A stretch of 64,000 nt of DNA from Ptychodera flava (lineage: Eukaryota > Hemichordata > Enteropneusta > Ptychoderidae): positions 11,907,272-11,971,271 of the forward strand of contig NC_091944.1 in NCBI RefSeq assembly GCF_041260155.1. The letters run 5' to 3'. Made by a program: the position numbers and the translations under genes. Positions 24,225 through 36,404 of this stretch are shown one piece after another. The notes beneath the pieces are model-generated. The model was not told the origin of the DNA and did not search any database. It saw only the letters and a program-made list of their open reading frames with translations. Numbering within the stretch: the first letter of the stretch is position 1; every line of letters begins with the position of its first letter.

Positions 24225-27200
24225 TTCAATATACGTTGTTGTGGTAACGGTTGGGGAGAAGTTTGGAAAGCAGTTGTGGTAAAAACTTGCCTTTGACGTT
24301 GGCTCAACAAACACTGCCTCGCCTCATTTGTTTATTCGGAATTAATTGAGTTGTTATAACGTTTTAAATAATCACAATTTGTCAGTATCACGGTCGGCAG
24401 TTATATCTCACTGTACGTTCTTTATAGTTACTATGGATGCATAATAATGTCGCTGTCACATTTATTACTCCTCACGTATTATTCAAATACTGTGATTGGC
24501 TGAGTTTTAGTCCCTGATATCGACCAAAAAGTTACAAAACATTATATTACCATGCCCTGTCCATCGCATTTTACAGTGAATTTCAAAATAGCTTGGAATT
24601 ACAACGTGCTTGGGTGATAAGAAAAAACGTTTCTGGTGAAAGAAAGTGACGCCACCTGCATTCATTACCAACGTTCTCCTTCGATAAATTTTGCAACCAT
24701 TAACCTAATACGACGTTCACAGTGCCACAGTCCACATCGTCAGTGTCGTCAGGGGCCCCGGTGTCGTTCGCATGGGAATTTTCGTAACATTTGACAGTTG
24801 GATTCGTTGATATTATAATTGAAATAATAGACTCCACACTGACTATTAAATGGGCGCGAACTCCAGGAAAGCCAAAATTAACGGGATCAGCAAGCCTCGC
24901 CCGTTAATTTTTGGCTTTCCTCTCGCCCTTGCCAATAAATAAACGTTAATGGTCAGCGCGTCGCCCGTTAATTCTTTGTGTGATAGCCCTGTCGCGCGCA
25001 CTGATGCTGGGTCGCATGCACTGATATAGCCCGCTATTGCGTCCTAGAATACAGTGCGACGTTTCAGCGCGTACCTTATCATCGAGTACATACGCTAGAA
25101 ATATTCTGTTTCACAAATGTAGGGCTCTAAATTAACTTTTTCCCCTGGTAGTCCACTTGGGACTACCAGGGAAAATTTTCTAGTCATTTGATGTGAATAT
25201 TGCACGCCTTTAATACCAAAGGAAAGATGTATAATGGTCGCTAGTGATACTTAAAAATTTGGTGAACTATTGACAACTGGTTTCACCGTCAGAGTTGTAT
25301 GCAAGTTTTGATAGCCGTCATGACATCGATACGACCTTCTCAACACTGAGACATACTGTAGCAGGGCTAAAAAAAGACATGGGATTTCTGTAGGTAGGAG
25401 GCATATAAATTCTGTGTAAGACCGCATGATAAATTGTTTCTTATGGAGATCCCTAGAAACCACACAGGGATATGATCTTATAATCCCAAAGTTTGGATTT
25501 TCATTTAAGTGTTCATCATTATGTATCTTCTCGATGATAATTCATAAGAATGGCATTCCCATCACGTTTTGTCATAACGTTTTATGATATTTAAATCTCT
25601 CAATCACACTATATTGTTGATATTTCTAGACATTTGGTTTATCAAATTGTTATGTAGGTCATTTCTCCCACACTCATCATGACCTGAGTTCAATTAGTCT
25701 AGAACATTCTCAAGGTCACTACCCTCAGTGACCTCACAACCTTGAATTCAATTAGTCATGTTTGGAATGTTCTGGAAAGTTGATTAGTTGTGTAAGGGAG
25801 ATAATTTTAGAACAGTAATTAGCATGTCAATAAAAGTTCTAGATTGTTCTTATATGCCTTTATAAAAGGGACGTGCACAGCTTCCAGTCAGACTTTTGGG
25901 ATCGTGTCTCTTGTGTGTTACTAACTCCAGCAGTAGTCATTCTCAAGACTTTTCAAGACCTTCACTGTCAACGCTGGATTTATACTGTGGACTTTATGCA
26001 GCTGCAAGCCTGCAAGGACTGTTCATTCATCCGACTGACTGTTACAACTCTGAGACTGGAGCTTTGCCGTCCCAGCTGAGATAAGTAGTCTGTACACTTT
26101 TAAAGCTTGTACTCTATCCCTGACTTAGCATTAGTTTTATTTTCGTAATAAATTTTGTTTAAACGTTAACTGCTGAGTTCACCCTTTTGTTCGTTTTCTC
26201 TGCACGTAACAAATTGGGGGCTCGTCCGGAGCCGAATATTTTGAGCCGTTTGACAACATTTTGCCTGCCTTTTCAAAACTACTGTATACTGTGAACTCAG
26301 CAAAATTCAATCATGGCGGAATTCAAGCCAGACGAATTTATGGATGACCTTGATCAGGACGCATTTGATTCCCTCAAAAAAGACAACCTCATTGCACTGG
26401 CCATTTCCTTAAAGTAGATGTCAAAAGATCTATGCGCAAGCGGGAAATACAGTACCACATTGCAAAACATTTAGTTAATTTAGGCCAATTGAGGAATCCA
26501 CCTTGAAAGATTATGAGCCCGAGTCTACCTTTGAACTAAGAAAATTAGAATTAGAAATGCAGACAAATTTGGAGATCAAGAAACTAGAATTACAATGGAA
26601 AAAGAGAGACAGGCATTAGAAAAAGAAAAATACAAATGCAATTACAAATGGAAGAAAGACAGAGAGAGAAAGATAGGCAGGAAAGATTAGAAATGGAGAA
26701 AGACAGAAAGAGAGGGAATTGGAAATGAAAGAAAAAGAATTGCAAATGGAAGAAAGACAAAGGGAGAAAGAAAGAGAGGAAAAAGAAAAAGAAAGAGAAT
26801 TAGCAGAACACCGACTGCAGTTAGAAATGAGACGTTTAGAGCTTAGAAAGTCAGGAAAATTCTTCCCTTCAGACAGTTTTGACATCACTAAGCATTTCAG
26901 GTTAGTTCCCCCTTTCCAAGAAAAGGATGTTGATAATATTTCCTTCATTTTGAGAAATTGCTCAGAGTCTGGATTGGCCTAAGGAGTCCTGGTCTATGCT
27001 TTTGCAGAGTGCTTTGGTGGGTAAAGCCAGAGAAATTTACATTCAGTTGTCAGTAGAGCAGGCTTCAAATTATGATTCTGTGAAGGAATTAATTCTCAAG
27101 GGCTATGAGTTGGTGCCTTAGGCTCACCGTCAGAAATTTAGGGATTGTGAGAAGGTGAAGGATCAACTTATGTTGAATTTGCTTGAACAAAAGAACAACT

Positions 27201-30200
27201 GTTTGATCGTTGGTGTTCTTCTGAAAAGGTCAGTCAGAATTATGACAATTACGACAGCTCTGTTTTGATTGAGGAATTTAAAAGGTGCATCCGGAGTGAC
27301 ATCAAGACATTTATCAATGAACAAAAGGCAGATACATTGGAGGTTGCTGCACGTTGGCCGATGATTATTCATTGACCCACAAATCTTCATTTCTCAGCAA
27401 ACCATCCCAGTCCTTTTCCTACAGAAACAATGCAGGTAAATTTAACCTCCTTTTCATCCAAGAATTTTCAAAGGAGAGTAGGAAATCAAATGACAACAGT
27501 TCACAAAATTTCAAGTAACACTTCCACATCATCAGATCCCAAGTCTCAATCTCCTTCTGACAAACAGTTTGGTACACTTTCTTGTAATTATTGTAAGAAA
27601 GACGGCCATTTAATGTCAGATTGTTTCAAATTGAAAAGAAAACGTGAAGGTCAAAGTGGTCAAAGTGGATCTAAGCCAACCGGCTTTATTTCTTCATCAA
27701 CTCAATTAGAGTCTAATAATGTGTGCAACACATTTTCTGAGGTTAAACCCCTCTTATCCCCAATTAATGAGGTCAAGGTCAATTCTTCTCAAGATAGCAT
27801 TATGGGTATTTTCGAGCCATTTATTCATAATGGTTTTATATCACTTTCTAGTGATTTCTCTTCCGCTACCCCTGTCAAAATTTTAAGAGATACCGGGGCT
27901 TCCCAGTCTCTTTTGTTGGCAGATACCCTGCCGTTTTCTGAAAAGTCATTTTCAGGTTCTAAAGTTCTTATTAAGGGGTAGATTGTAATGACTACATTCC
28001 TGTTCCTCTCCATAATGTCTATTTGTCTTCGGACTTTGTTCTGGCCTGTGACTTTAGGTATTAGGCCTTTTTTGCCTTTTGAAGGGATTCACCTTCTTCT
28101 TGGAAACGACCTTGCTGGGGACAAGGTCATTACTAATCCACTTGTGACTGATAATCCTAGTTTAGATCAGGATCCAGAGCCAATTGAACAAGAGATACCC
28201 GATTTATTTCCTTCATGTGCCATTACTCGAGCCATGTCAAAGAAAACTTCCGAGAATCAAAATACTCTCAAAATAATGTCACAGATGTTGACTTAAATGA
28301 CACCTTTCTCAGTCAGGTGTTTGACACGGATCATTCCGTTATCCCTCGTGGATTTGAAACTTCCAGTAAAACTTCTGCTGACCAAAGTCAGACATTTTCT
28401 AGATCAAATCTCATTGCAGAACAACACAAAGACCCAGATATTTTGTGCTTGTTTGACAGGGTAGATGATGAAGATAAAACTTCAGATAGCTCTGTTTCCT
28501 ATTATACAAAATCTGGTATTCTCATGCGTAAATGGAGACCTCCAGATGTCTTGGTTGATGACGATTGGGCTATAAAACATCAAATTGTGGTTCCAAAGCC
28601 CTACCGTGCTGAAATATTGCGCCTGGCCCATGAAACCCCCTGGGCTGGTCACTTAGGAGTCAGGAAAACTTATCATAAAATTCTCAGTCACTTTTATTGG
28701 CCTAATCTCAGGCAGGATGTAGCACATTTCTGTAAAACTTTTCACACATGTCAAATGGTAGGAAAGCCAAATCAGACCATTCCAAAGGCCCCTTCAACCA
28801 ATTCCTGCATTTCAAGAACCATTTAGTAGGATACTAATAGACTGTGTTGGGCCCCTACCAAAAACAAGATCAGGAAATGAGTATATGTTGACAATTATGT
28901 GTACATCAACCCGGTTCCCAGAAGCCATACCACTGAGAAACATAAAGACAAAGACTATAGTGAGAGCTTTAGTCAAATTTTTCACTTTATTTGGCCTCCC
29001 TAAATGTGTCCAGTCCGATCAAGGCTCCAACTTTATGTCTGGTATTTTTCAACAAGTAATGGATCAGCTAGGCATTAAACAGTATAGGTCCTCCGCCTAT
29101 CATCCAGAAAGTCAGGGTGCTCTTGAGCGATTTCATCAAACTTTGAAAAACATGATTAGGACCTACTGTTTTGACACAGAGAAGCAGTGGGATGAAGGAA
29201 TTCATTTTCTGCTCTTTGCTGTTAGAGAGTCAATTCAGGAGTCTCTTGGTTTTAGCCCATTTGAGCTTGTATTTGGACATACAGTCCGTGGCCCACTTAA
29301 GCTCGTTAAAGAGAAATTCCTATCAGACGATGATGATTGTCTGAATATTTTGCAATATGTGTCAGATTTTCGTACAAAACTCTCTAAAGCATGTGAATTA
29401 GCCAGAGAAAATCTTGAGTCATCTCAGCAGTCAATGAAAACCAAATACGATAAAATCACCTCAAAACGGAAGTTTGAACCAGGTCAAAAAGTTCTTGTTC
29501 TACTTCCGTTCCTGGCAAACCACTCCATGCTCGTTACTTTGGGCCATATCTAATTGATAAGAAATTGAGTGATTTAAATTACATCATAACAACACCTGAC
29601 AGGCGAAAACAAAAACAGCTATGTCACATAAATATGCTTAAGCCATATTTGGATAGGGATAATCCTACTATAACTCAGCCTGTCAGTGCAGTCAGTTCAA
29701 ACCATTATGAAGATAGTGATACTGAAACTGACTTGAGTGAAAATACTCTAAACTCAAAGCTGGGCTCGGTCAAGCTTCAGAACTCAGAAATCCTGGAGAA
29801 GCTGGAGTCTACAAAGTTGGCACACCTCCAGCCAGAACAACAACAACAGGTGAAAGAACTGCTCCATGAATATAAACACCTGTTTAAAGATGTTCCAACG
29901 AGGACAAACGTCATCTATCACGACGTTGATGTTGGGGACAGTAAGCCTGTAAAACAACATCCATACAGACTGAATCCAACAAAAGCGAAATATCTCCAGG
30001 AAGAAGTCAAATACCTGCTGGACAATGACTTTATTGAACCCAGTAAAAGTAACTGGAGTTCGCCGTGCATACTTGTTCCCAAATCAGATCACAGTTATCG
30101 TATGTGCACGGACTTTAGGAAGGTCAACACTTTAACAAAGACAGACACTTTCCCAATCCCGAGGATTGATGACTGCATCGACCGAGTGGGAAAAGCCAAG

Positions 30201-32329
30201 TATGTGACGAAATTTGACCTACTGAAGGGATTTTGGCAAGTCCCTCTGACGGATCGTGCTCGTGAAATATCCGCCTTTGTTACACCAGACGGATTGTTCC
30301 AGTACAAGGTGATGCCATTCGAATGAAGAACTCTCCGGCAACGTTCCAACGGATGATCAACGACGTCATATCCGGGCTAGACGGGTGTGCAGCCTACGTT
30401 GACGACGTCGTCCTGTATACTGATACCTGGGAGGAACACATCAAGCTCATGCGGAAGTTCTTTGAGAGACTGAGCAAAGCAATGTTGACTGTCAACCTTG
30501 CCAAATCTGAGTTTGGTTGGGCTAGGGTAACTTACCTCGGACATACTGTAGGACAGGGTGAGGTAAAACCTGTTGATGCCAAAATCAGTGCCATTTCAAG
30601 TTTTCCCATACCAAACTGCAAACGACAACTGATGCGCTTTCTCGGTATGGCTGGTTACTACAGAAAATTCTGTCCAAATTTCTCCACAATTACTGAGCCT
30701 TTGACTAACTTACTTAAAAGAAAGTAAAGTTTGTTTGGTCAGAGCAATGCCAACAGGCATTTGATACACTTAAAGCCATACTGCAAAGTGCTCCAGTGTT
30801 GTCTGCACCAGATTTCACTTTGCCATTCAAATTAGCTGTGGATGCTAGTGATACGGCTGCTGGTGCTGTTTTATTGCAAGAGGATAGTCATGGTGTAGAT
30901 CATCCTGTTTGCTATTTTTCACGCAAATTTAACAAATCCCAGAGAAACTACTCTACAATTGAAAAAGAGTGTTTATCTTTGATATTAGCTTTACAGCATT
31001 TTGAAGTTTATGTTACTTCTTCAAATCAGCCAATAGTGGTTTATATTGATCACAACCCTCTTGTTTTTCTGCAGAAATTAAAGGCAAAATCAGAGATTGC
31101 TAAGATGGAGTTTAATGTTACAGGAGTTTAATCTTGACATTAGACATATCAAGGCAGAGACAATTTAATTGCAGACTGTCTCTCTCGTATTTAGAGTTTA
31201 TTGTTGTTCACTTTCAAGAAATTTTACTTTAGAGTAAAACAAAATTTGAGTACTTAAATCCTTTTCAAGACTACATTTGTAAAAGAAAGATTTTTCTTTG
31301 AAAAATTTTCTTTTTTTGAAGAGGGGGTGTGTTATGTAGGTCATTTCCCCCACACTCATCATGACCTGAGTTCAATTAGTCTAGAACATTCTCAAGGTCA
31401 CTACCCTCAGTGACCTCACAACCTTGAATTCAATTAGTCATGTTTGGAATGTTCTGGAAAGTTGATTAGTTGTGTAAGGGAGATAATTTTAGAACAGTAA
31501 TTAGCATGTCAATAAAAGTTCTAGATTGTTCTTATATGCCTTTATAAAAGGGACGTGCACAGCTTCCAGTCAGACTTTGGGATCGTGTCTCTTGTGTGTT
31601 ACTAAACTCCAGCAGTAGTCATTCTCAAGACTTTTCAAGACCTTCACTGTCAACGCTGGATTTATACTGTGGACTTTATGCAGCTGCAAGCCTGCAAGGA
31701 CTGTTCATTCATCCGACTGACTGTTACAACTCTGAGACTGGAGCTTTGCCGTCCCAGCTGAGATAAGTAGTCTGTACACTTTTAAAGCTTGTACTCTATC
31801 CCTGACTTAGCAATTAGTTTTATTTTCGTAATAAATTTTGTTTAAACGTTAACTGCTGAGTTCACCCTTTTGTTCGTTTTCTCTGCACGTAACAAAATAT
31901 TTAACACGAAGATATATATGAATTTCAAAAATTTTACCGTCTGTCACTTTTCAACCGGCAATACGTCAAATATAGTTTCCTTCATATCATAAACATGGCA
32001 AAAGACTTTTAAAATAAAAAAGTACAATCAAAAATATTTCTGAAATAAGCGAACACACTGCTGTCTAATGCCAGCATCATCAAACTTGCTCGGAATATGA
32101 GAGTAAACATTATCACTGTTTGTTAAGTTATGCCGAACAAGCATCTTATTCTTGTTTCGCTTATTAAATGTTGCACGTATGAATGCAAAACATGTTTTTT
32201 TCTGACATCATACTCTTAATGTTTTTAAACTAGTTTTTGTAATGTTTCTCTATGCACATTTTAGCGTTTGCTTCTATAAGGCACGCGGAAGACGATGGAG
32301 AGAACCTGCAATCATTTTCTGACCGTAAG

Positions 32330-32411
<82 letters not shown>

Positions 32412-32611
32412 TCCGAAGTACCGATCAAACTCTAATTTGACTTTTACCTGTCTGTCTTTCACTCAAATGTCCCGTATCCTAACATATATAGATAGATAGA
32501 TAGATAGATACATACATACATACATACATACATACATACATACATACATACATACATACATACATACATACATAATGATACCGATTTACCAATATTTTCT
32601 ATTTATTTACT

Positions 32612-32643
<32 letters not shown>

Positions 32644-32763
32644 TTCATTTATTTATTTATTTCTATTAATTACTTGTGTACTTGTTTGCTGTTTTAATCA
32701 ATAGAAAAGGATGAGATCTGTAAGAGGTTACAGGAGGCTATACTTGATACCTCGGCAAATTGA
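22421..32763 (+). CDS. Gene D: unrecognised five-exon protein, about 450 residues
   Basis: Exons: 22421-22709, 23011-23697, 23894-24161, 32265-32324 and 32705-32763 (stop TGA). Acceptors are clean (CATTTTAG, GATTTTTAG, CATTTTAG, CAATAG) and donors include GTAAGA and GTAAGT. Phases agree at junctions 1-2, 3-4 and 4-5. Junction 2-3 is off by one base: exon 2 leaves in phase 1, but the long open frame of exon 3 enters in phase 0. So either an unseen micro-exon or alternative site is used, or this copy has a 1-base lesion. Exon 1 starts MKQLIKIFSETDSY. Exon 2 opens with a hydrophobic strand (SIIVVIYGDD) and later has FDRILLLCEEGS. Exon 3 begins KVVFIVTDSK and turns helical. The alternating strand/helix pattern would suit a TIR- or Rossmann-like fold, but I cannot assign a family. 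Intron 3 is 8.1 kb because an LTR element inserted there. A TATA box lies about 65 bp upstream of the ATG. Confidence 0.6.
24163..24226. repeat. TTTA microsatellite at the start of gene D intron 3
   Basis: About 16 TTTA units begin at the splice donor after exon 3 (CAAG, then GTATTT). The repeat makes the exon appear to run on as an artificial leucine/phenylalanine/tyrosine tail. Confidence 0.9.
24230..25640. other. Gene D intron 3, part before the LTR element
   Basis: No exon is seen. At about 25119-25180 a stretch beginning AGGGCTCTAAATTAAC is followed by a hairpin with 12-bp arms (25143-25154 and 25160-25171). This resembles one end of a hAT-type element, but no partner end was found. Around 24870-24980 the word CGTTAAT recurs in both orientations. 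Confidence 0.4.
25648..26211 (+). repeat. 5' LTR
   Basis: Starts TGTTATGTAGG and ends GCACGTAACA. It contains a TATA-like TATAAAAGG near 25860 and an AATAAA near 26147, placed as expected for LTR promoter and polyadenylation signals. Confidence 0.92.
26215..26232 (+). promoter_or_regulatory. Primer binding site, tRNA-Pro type
   Basis: TGGGGGCTCGTCCGG begins three bases after the 5' LTR. It matches the first 15 bases of the tRNA-Pro primer site known from murine leukaemia virus, so proline tRNA is the likely primer. Confidence 0.75.
26313..27640 (+). pseudogene. LTR element gag region (capsid and zinc knuckle), broken
   Basis: An ATG at 26313 (MAEFKPDEFMDD) opens the region. A strongly charged coiled-coil stretch follows at about 26620-26850, then a capsid-like region with the words FRLVPPFQEKDVD and SNYDSVKELI, which resemble the SCAN-related gag of Gmr1-type elements. 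A zinc knuckle (C-x2-C-x4-H-x4-C, CNYCKKDGH) lies at 27583-27624. This is a fossil. Confidence 0.75.
27860..27960 (+). pseudogene. LTR element protease motif
   Basis: RDTGASQSLLL at about 27885-27915 is the aspartic protease active-site signature (D-T/S-G-A) of retroelements. It lies between the zinc knuckle and the integrase. Confidence 0.75.
28400..29553 (+). pseudogene. LTR element integrase region, broken
   Basis: An H2C2 zinc-binding part (WAGHLGVRKTYHKI, then CKTFHTCQ) is followed by the catalytic core with SDQGSNF, AYHPESQGALERFHQ and FSPFELVFGH, all typical of Gypsy integrases. It precedes the reverse transcriptase, which is the unusual feature of this element. Confidence 0.88.
29700..30727 (+). 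pseudogene. LTR element reverse transcriptase region, broken
   Basis: Motifs in order: WSSPCILVPK, RMCTDFRKVN, FPIPRIDDCID, TKFDLLKGFWQVPL (first catalytic Asp), SAFVTPDGLFQYKVMPF and AYVDDVVLYTDTW (YVDD catalytic pair), then the connection LGHTVGQG and FLGMAGYYRKF. These are characteristic of Ty3/Gypsy RT. Confidence 0.9.
30790..31140 (+). pseudogene. LTR element RNase H region
   Basis: FKLAVDASDTAAGAVL, YFSRKFNKSQRNYSTIEKE, LSLILALQHFEVYV and VYIDHNPLVFL follow the usual RNase H order after a Gypsy RT. Confidence 0.88.
31330..31894 (+). repeat. 3' LTR
   Basis: Preceded directly by a purine tract (GAAGAGGGGGTG) that serves as polypurine tract. It differs from the 5' LTR at about four positions, mostly single-base length changes in homopolymers. 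Confidence 0.92.
32333..32661. repeat. Cluster of four microsatellites between gene D exons 4 and 5
   Basis: CT units (32333-32409), GATA (32490-32510), CATA (32511-32574) and TTTA (about 32613-32661) follow one another within the 380-bp intron 4. They begin eight bases after the exon 4 splice donor. Confidence 0.93.
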
Positions 32764-35700
32764 TCACATTTCCTTGCACCTGTGTACTCAGTCAGTACCA
32801 TATGAAGAAATTGAGGGACCGTACGCTCGAGTTCTGAATGCACTTTTTTCTCATTCCAGTATACGTCTCACATACATAATATGAAGGCTCTTAAAATTTT
32901 ACCTTTTATTTTACGTCTACCACCTGTTGTCGGCTCATATGACAACTCATTGAGTACACACATTATGTCAATGGAAAACAAAACTCAAAATAAGAAGTCA
33001 TTTCAAATACAATCAGCCATTAGTCAGCAACAAAATTGGAATAACTAAGAAATATTACTACACAAAAAAGTAAAAAATGCTTTGAATATAAATATCCTTG
33101 CTGTAAATATGGATTATGAGCATCTCTTTATTCGAAAATTACAAGTAGTTGAGTTTTGTAATATTGCTGAATTTTGTTGTTTTTTAAATCATTGAAATAA
33201 TTTATTTTTCCCTGTACGATATAAACGCATTTTTCCCTGTACGATATAAACGCAAAGGCAGCGTTAATTTTTAAGTTTTTAATATAGGTAATATTGCGTG
33301 ATTTGATTGTACTAAAATTTTGATATATACATTATTTGATTGAACATAAAATAAGCATTGACTTTAATATTTTCAAACTGTAATATAGCAAAGTCAATAT
33401 TATGTTAACAAGCTTGCATTATTTGTCAATAGAAGCAATGATTGACAATACCTTTGTGTCGAAAAATAGTTTAATAAAACGAAAGGTATCTAAAAATATG
33501 GCGTCCGTTCAGTCTGATAAGTCCTTCATAGACGGCTACTGCACCTATAAGCTACTGACACAAACAAGCCTGATTGATGCATATCGGGTTAAAGGTTACA
33601 AAGTAATAATATTTAGAGGATAAAGTTAGTATATCATGAGAGTTTGACCAACAATGCCACGTAGTACACATTAATAGTCTATATAGATTTTGTTTTTGTT
33701 CCAGTCATTCTTGAGTTAAGTAATATTCTTGAATTGATATTTACAAGAAGAATTGAGTAAAAACTATGAAAATGAGATACTCATAAAAGCAAAAAGTATT
33801 TTTACCAGCTCGAACTGTTGTGCAATATAGATATTATTTTGCAATACTTATCATACATGCTATGCCTGTATTGCCATTTTTCTATTGTTTAGACGGTACT
33901 AATATGAACCCGTATTTTAACTAGTGAAAATACGAATTATATTTTCACTGTAACCGAACTACTTACAGCTACGCGTACGCGTGACCTTCACTGGGATGTT
34001 CACATACATGTAAAACTGCTGAGCGAATAAACTTGTGACAGTCCGAAACGTCATTGTGAATGTGATTATGATCACAATTTTGTTGTTTGCAGTCAGTTCA
34101 TGGTTATTGCACTTAGGTACAAGTACAGTTGTACCAAAAACATACAAACGAACGCATTGAAAATGTGTATATTTTGCCGACCCGACACCTGTCATCTTTC
34201 ACGGCCAGTCCCGTACGGTGGTGTTTTCATGTCGTCTACTCTGTGCTGCCGAAGATTACGATCTTGGTTGACAGAACCGCTATATGAAAAGTTTCCTGTT
34301 GACGATTTTAAGTATCTGAGTGGTAAATTACATCGTTTACTGCCATAAATGAGCCACAAAAATCCAACCCCACTGCATATACTCGCGACAATCGATGTGC
34401 ACATATTATATTGCCGATTTTTACAGGTCTGTCAGTGAAATTCACAGGTCATGATTGTGCCCGGTGACACCGGTGTGGGTTTCGGAGACAATGTAAGATA
34501 CTAGGGAAAGTAAAACTTTCGTTTACATTGTCGCTAAAGAAAATTAGTTCTATTTAGGCAAGCTAGTAACGAGAATATACGAGCAGACGATGAAAATACC
34601 TTTGAAATATTTTATTCGTACAGCAACAAAATCACGAACGAGTTACGACGCTACAGCTTACAGTGTACTTACTTCACGTTTTCCCTAATCCGCTAACAAA
34701 TTCCTTTCTAAGATGGTAAATTCGGCATATTTTACGACTGAGGACATGTATAATTCTTGGAGATAACTGACTTGTACGGCTATAACATCCACTGTGCATT
34801 CATAGATGTCGCAGAGCTGCTCGCTTTATGCTGATCAGCTGCTCGATCGAGTTTGAAATCGAACGTTGGCGTGGCGCGAGTATTTTGACCCGATTTTGGC
34901 CGGCCTCATAACTTTCGCGAAGGGATGAGTGTGTGTTTCAAAACACGAAAACACACTCATTTTACACACTCCAGCCTATTTTTTTACTTCAACCGCCATT
35001 TCAAGCTAAAAATAAATCTTCTTTAAAGTGTGAAAACCTGTGTCGACATCTTAATATTTAAATTGTTCGCTTCAAAAGTGTGCCATAAACCCTCCTTTTG
35101 AAGTGGAATGGCCTAACAGCGGAATAATATCAAGAACTGATACGGTTGTCATCACTCCTTAGCAACCAACTTTTTATCAGTACAGCGATGAGCAAGCAAG
35201 GTCGATTTCAGTGGATTTCGTCGTTAATTTCGGAACGTCCATAGGAAAACAGTCATAACCAAAGCATGCATGTTTGATAAAGGGGTTATTACACGAAGTT
35301 TGGGCGATACCGCGTCTTATCACATACATAGACCCAGTTATTCCTATAGTATGACGTCACACTATAGGTATATGACTACGATGAATCTATATTCCACATG
35401 TGGTGGATATGGGACCCGGACTACTTTTAAAACGTAAACAAAAAATCAGCCGTTCAGAACTTATTTTCAAATCCCTGAAATGCAAACGTGGGAGAGTAAT
35501 GAAGCATAAGGAAATATGGAGTTATTTAAAATACATGTGTTAAATACAAAATACCGTCGATACTAGAATTATTATGATTTGCAATTGAAACATTTGATTT
35601 CTACACCATATGTTACCGGCATTATGTGTTGTCTACCTCGTCAAAAGAGCCCCTGTCGATGTCCATCAAACAACATAAAAAAACATAGCCGATAATCCAA

Positions 35701-36330
35701 GACACATACCAATCATCCCTGCAGCAGTAAGACTGTTTTCTGAAGCAACATTGACGGGTTTCAAGTTCAACATCACGTTCAATGCTGCCGCGGCAGTCAA
35801 CGAGTCGAGCCCCCGGGTCAAGCCGAGGAAGAGAAGGGCGTTCATCATTTCTGACATCAATGACGATACTCCGGACTTGAGACTCATCAGAAGAAACGCT
35901 ATTTTATTTTTCAAGAGCGACGAGTTCAGGAGGTTATCAGTGCATTTAAAGGTGCAAGCTATTGCTTTGTGTATGCATATTGTGCATCGCATTGTATTGT
36001 ACCGTGCTGTTGAACTTCCGTCGTCTTGCGTCTGAGCTCAGAAGACTCGTTGCTCGCAGTCTTACCGATTGAGTCGGAGCCGAACACTGTTCTTCATTAT
36101 ATTTAAACAAGCTCATTTTATTCGTAAAATATTAAACATATAATAGATAATTTCGTAAAACATAATAATTGGTAATTTTGAAAGTTTCATATAAACTTTG
36201 CAAAACTGAATTCTTTGAACGATGTTCGAATATTGACAAAAATAACCCGTTCTCGGTAGCTGCGGCTGAGTGTCGCCACGTCCCGCTCCTAGCGCTTGCA
36301 CGTTCAATAATTTTATGAATGAATTTTCAC
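32764..36330. other. Interval downstream of gene D with orphan exon-like pieces
   Basis: No complete gene is seen. Two pieces could be first exons. At 33499 an ATG opens MASVQSDKSFIDGYC, ending near a possible donor AAAG/GTTACA. At about 34229 an ATG opens MSSTLCCRRLRSWL, ending near AGTG/GTAAAT. Neither has a convincing continuation. A 25-bp unit (TTTTTCCCTGTACGATATAA and flank) is doubled at about 33209-33254. A 26-bp near-palindrome lies at 35343-35368. Confidence 0.35.
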
Positions 36331-36404
36331 TCACATTGATGTTATAGTAAGTATCACATTGATGTTATAGTAAGTATCAAATAAATACCTTGTATTAAAA
36401 ATCC

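Larger units (their letters stand above)
25648..31894 (+). mobile_element. Gmr1-like Ty3/Gypsy LTR retrotransposon, young and broken
   Basis: LTRs of about 565 bp (25648-26211 and 31330-31894) begin TGTTATG and end TAACA. They are flanked by the 4-bp duplication AAAT (25644-25647 and 31895-31898). The LTRs differ at only about four positions, so the insertion is recent. Order of parts: gag with coiled coil and zinc knuckle, protease, integrase, reverse transcriptase, RNase H. Integrase before RT is the Ty1/copia order, but the domains are Gypsy-like. That combination is described for the Gmr1 group of deuterostomes. The coding region carries roughly half a dozen breaks, so this copy is not functional. 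It sits on the same strand as gene D, within intron 3. Confidence 0.92.
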
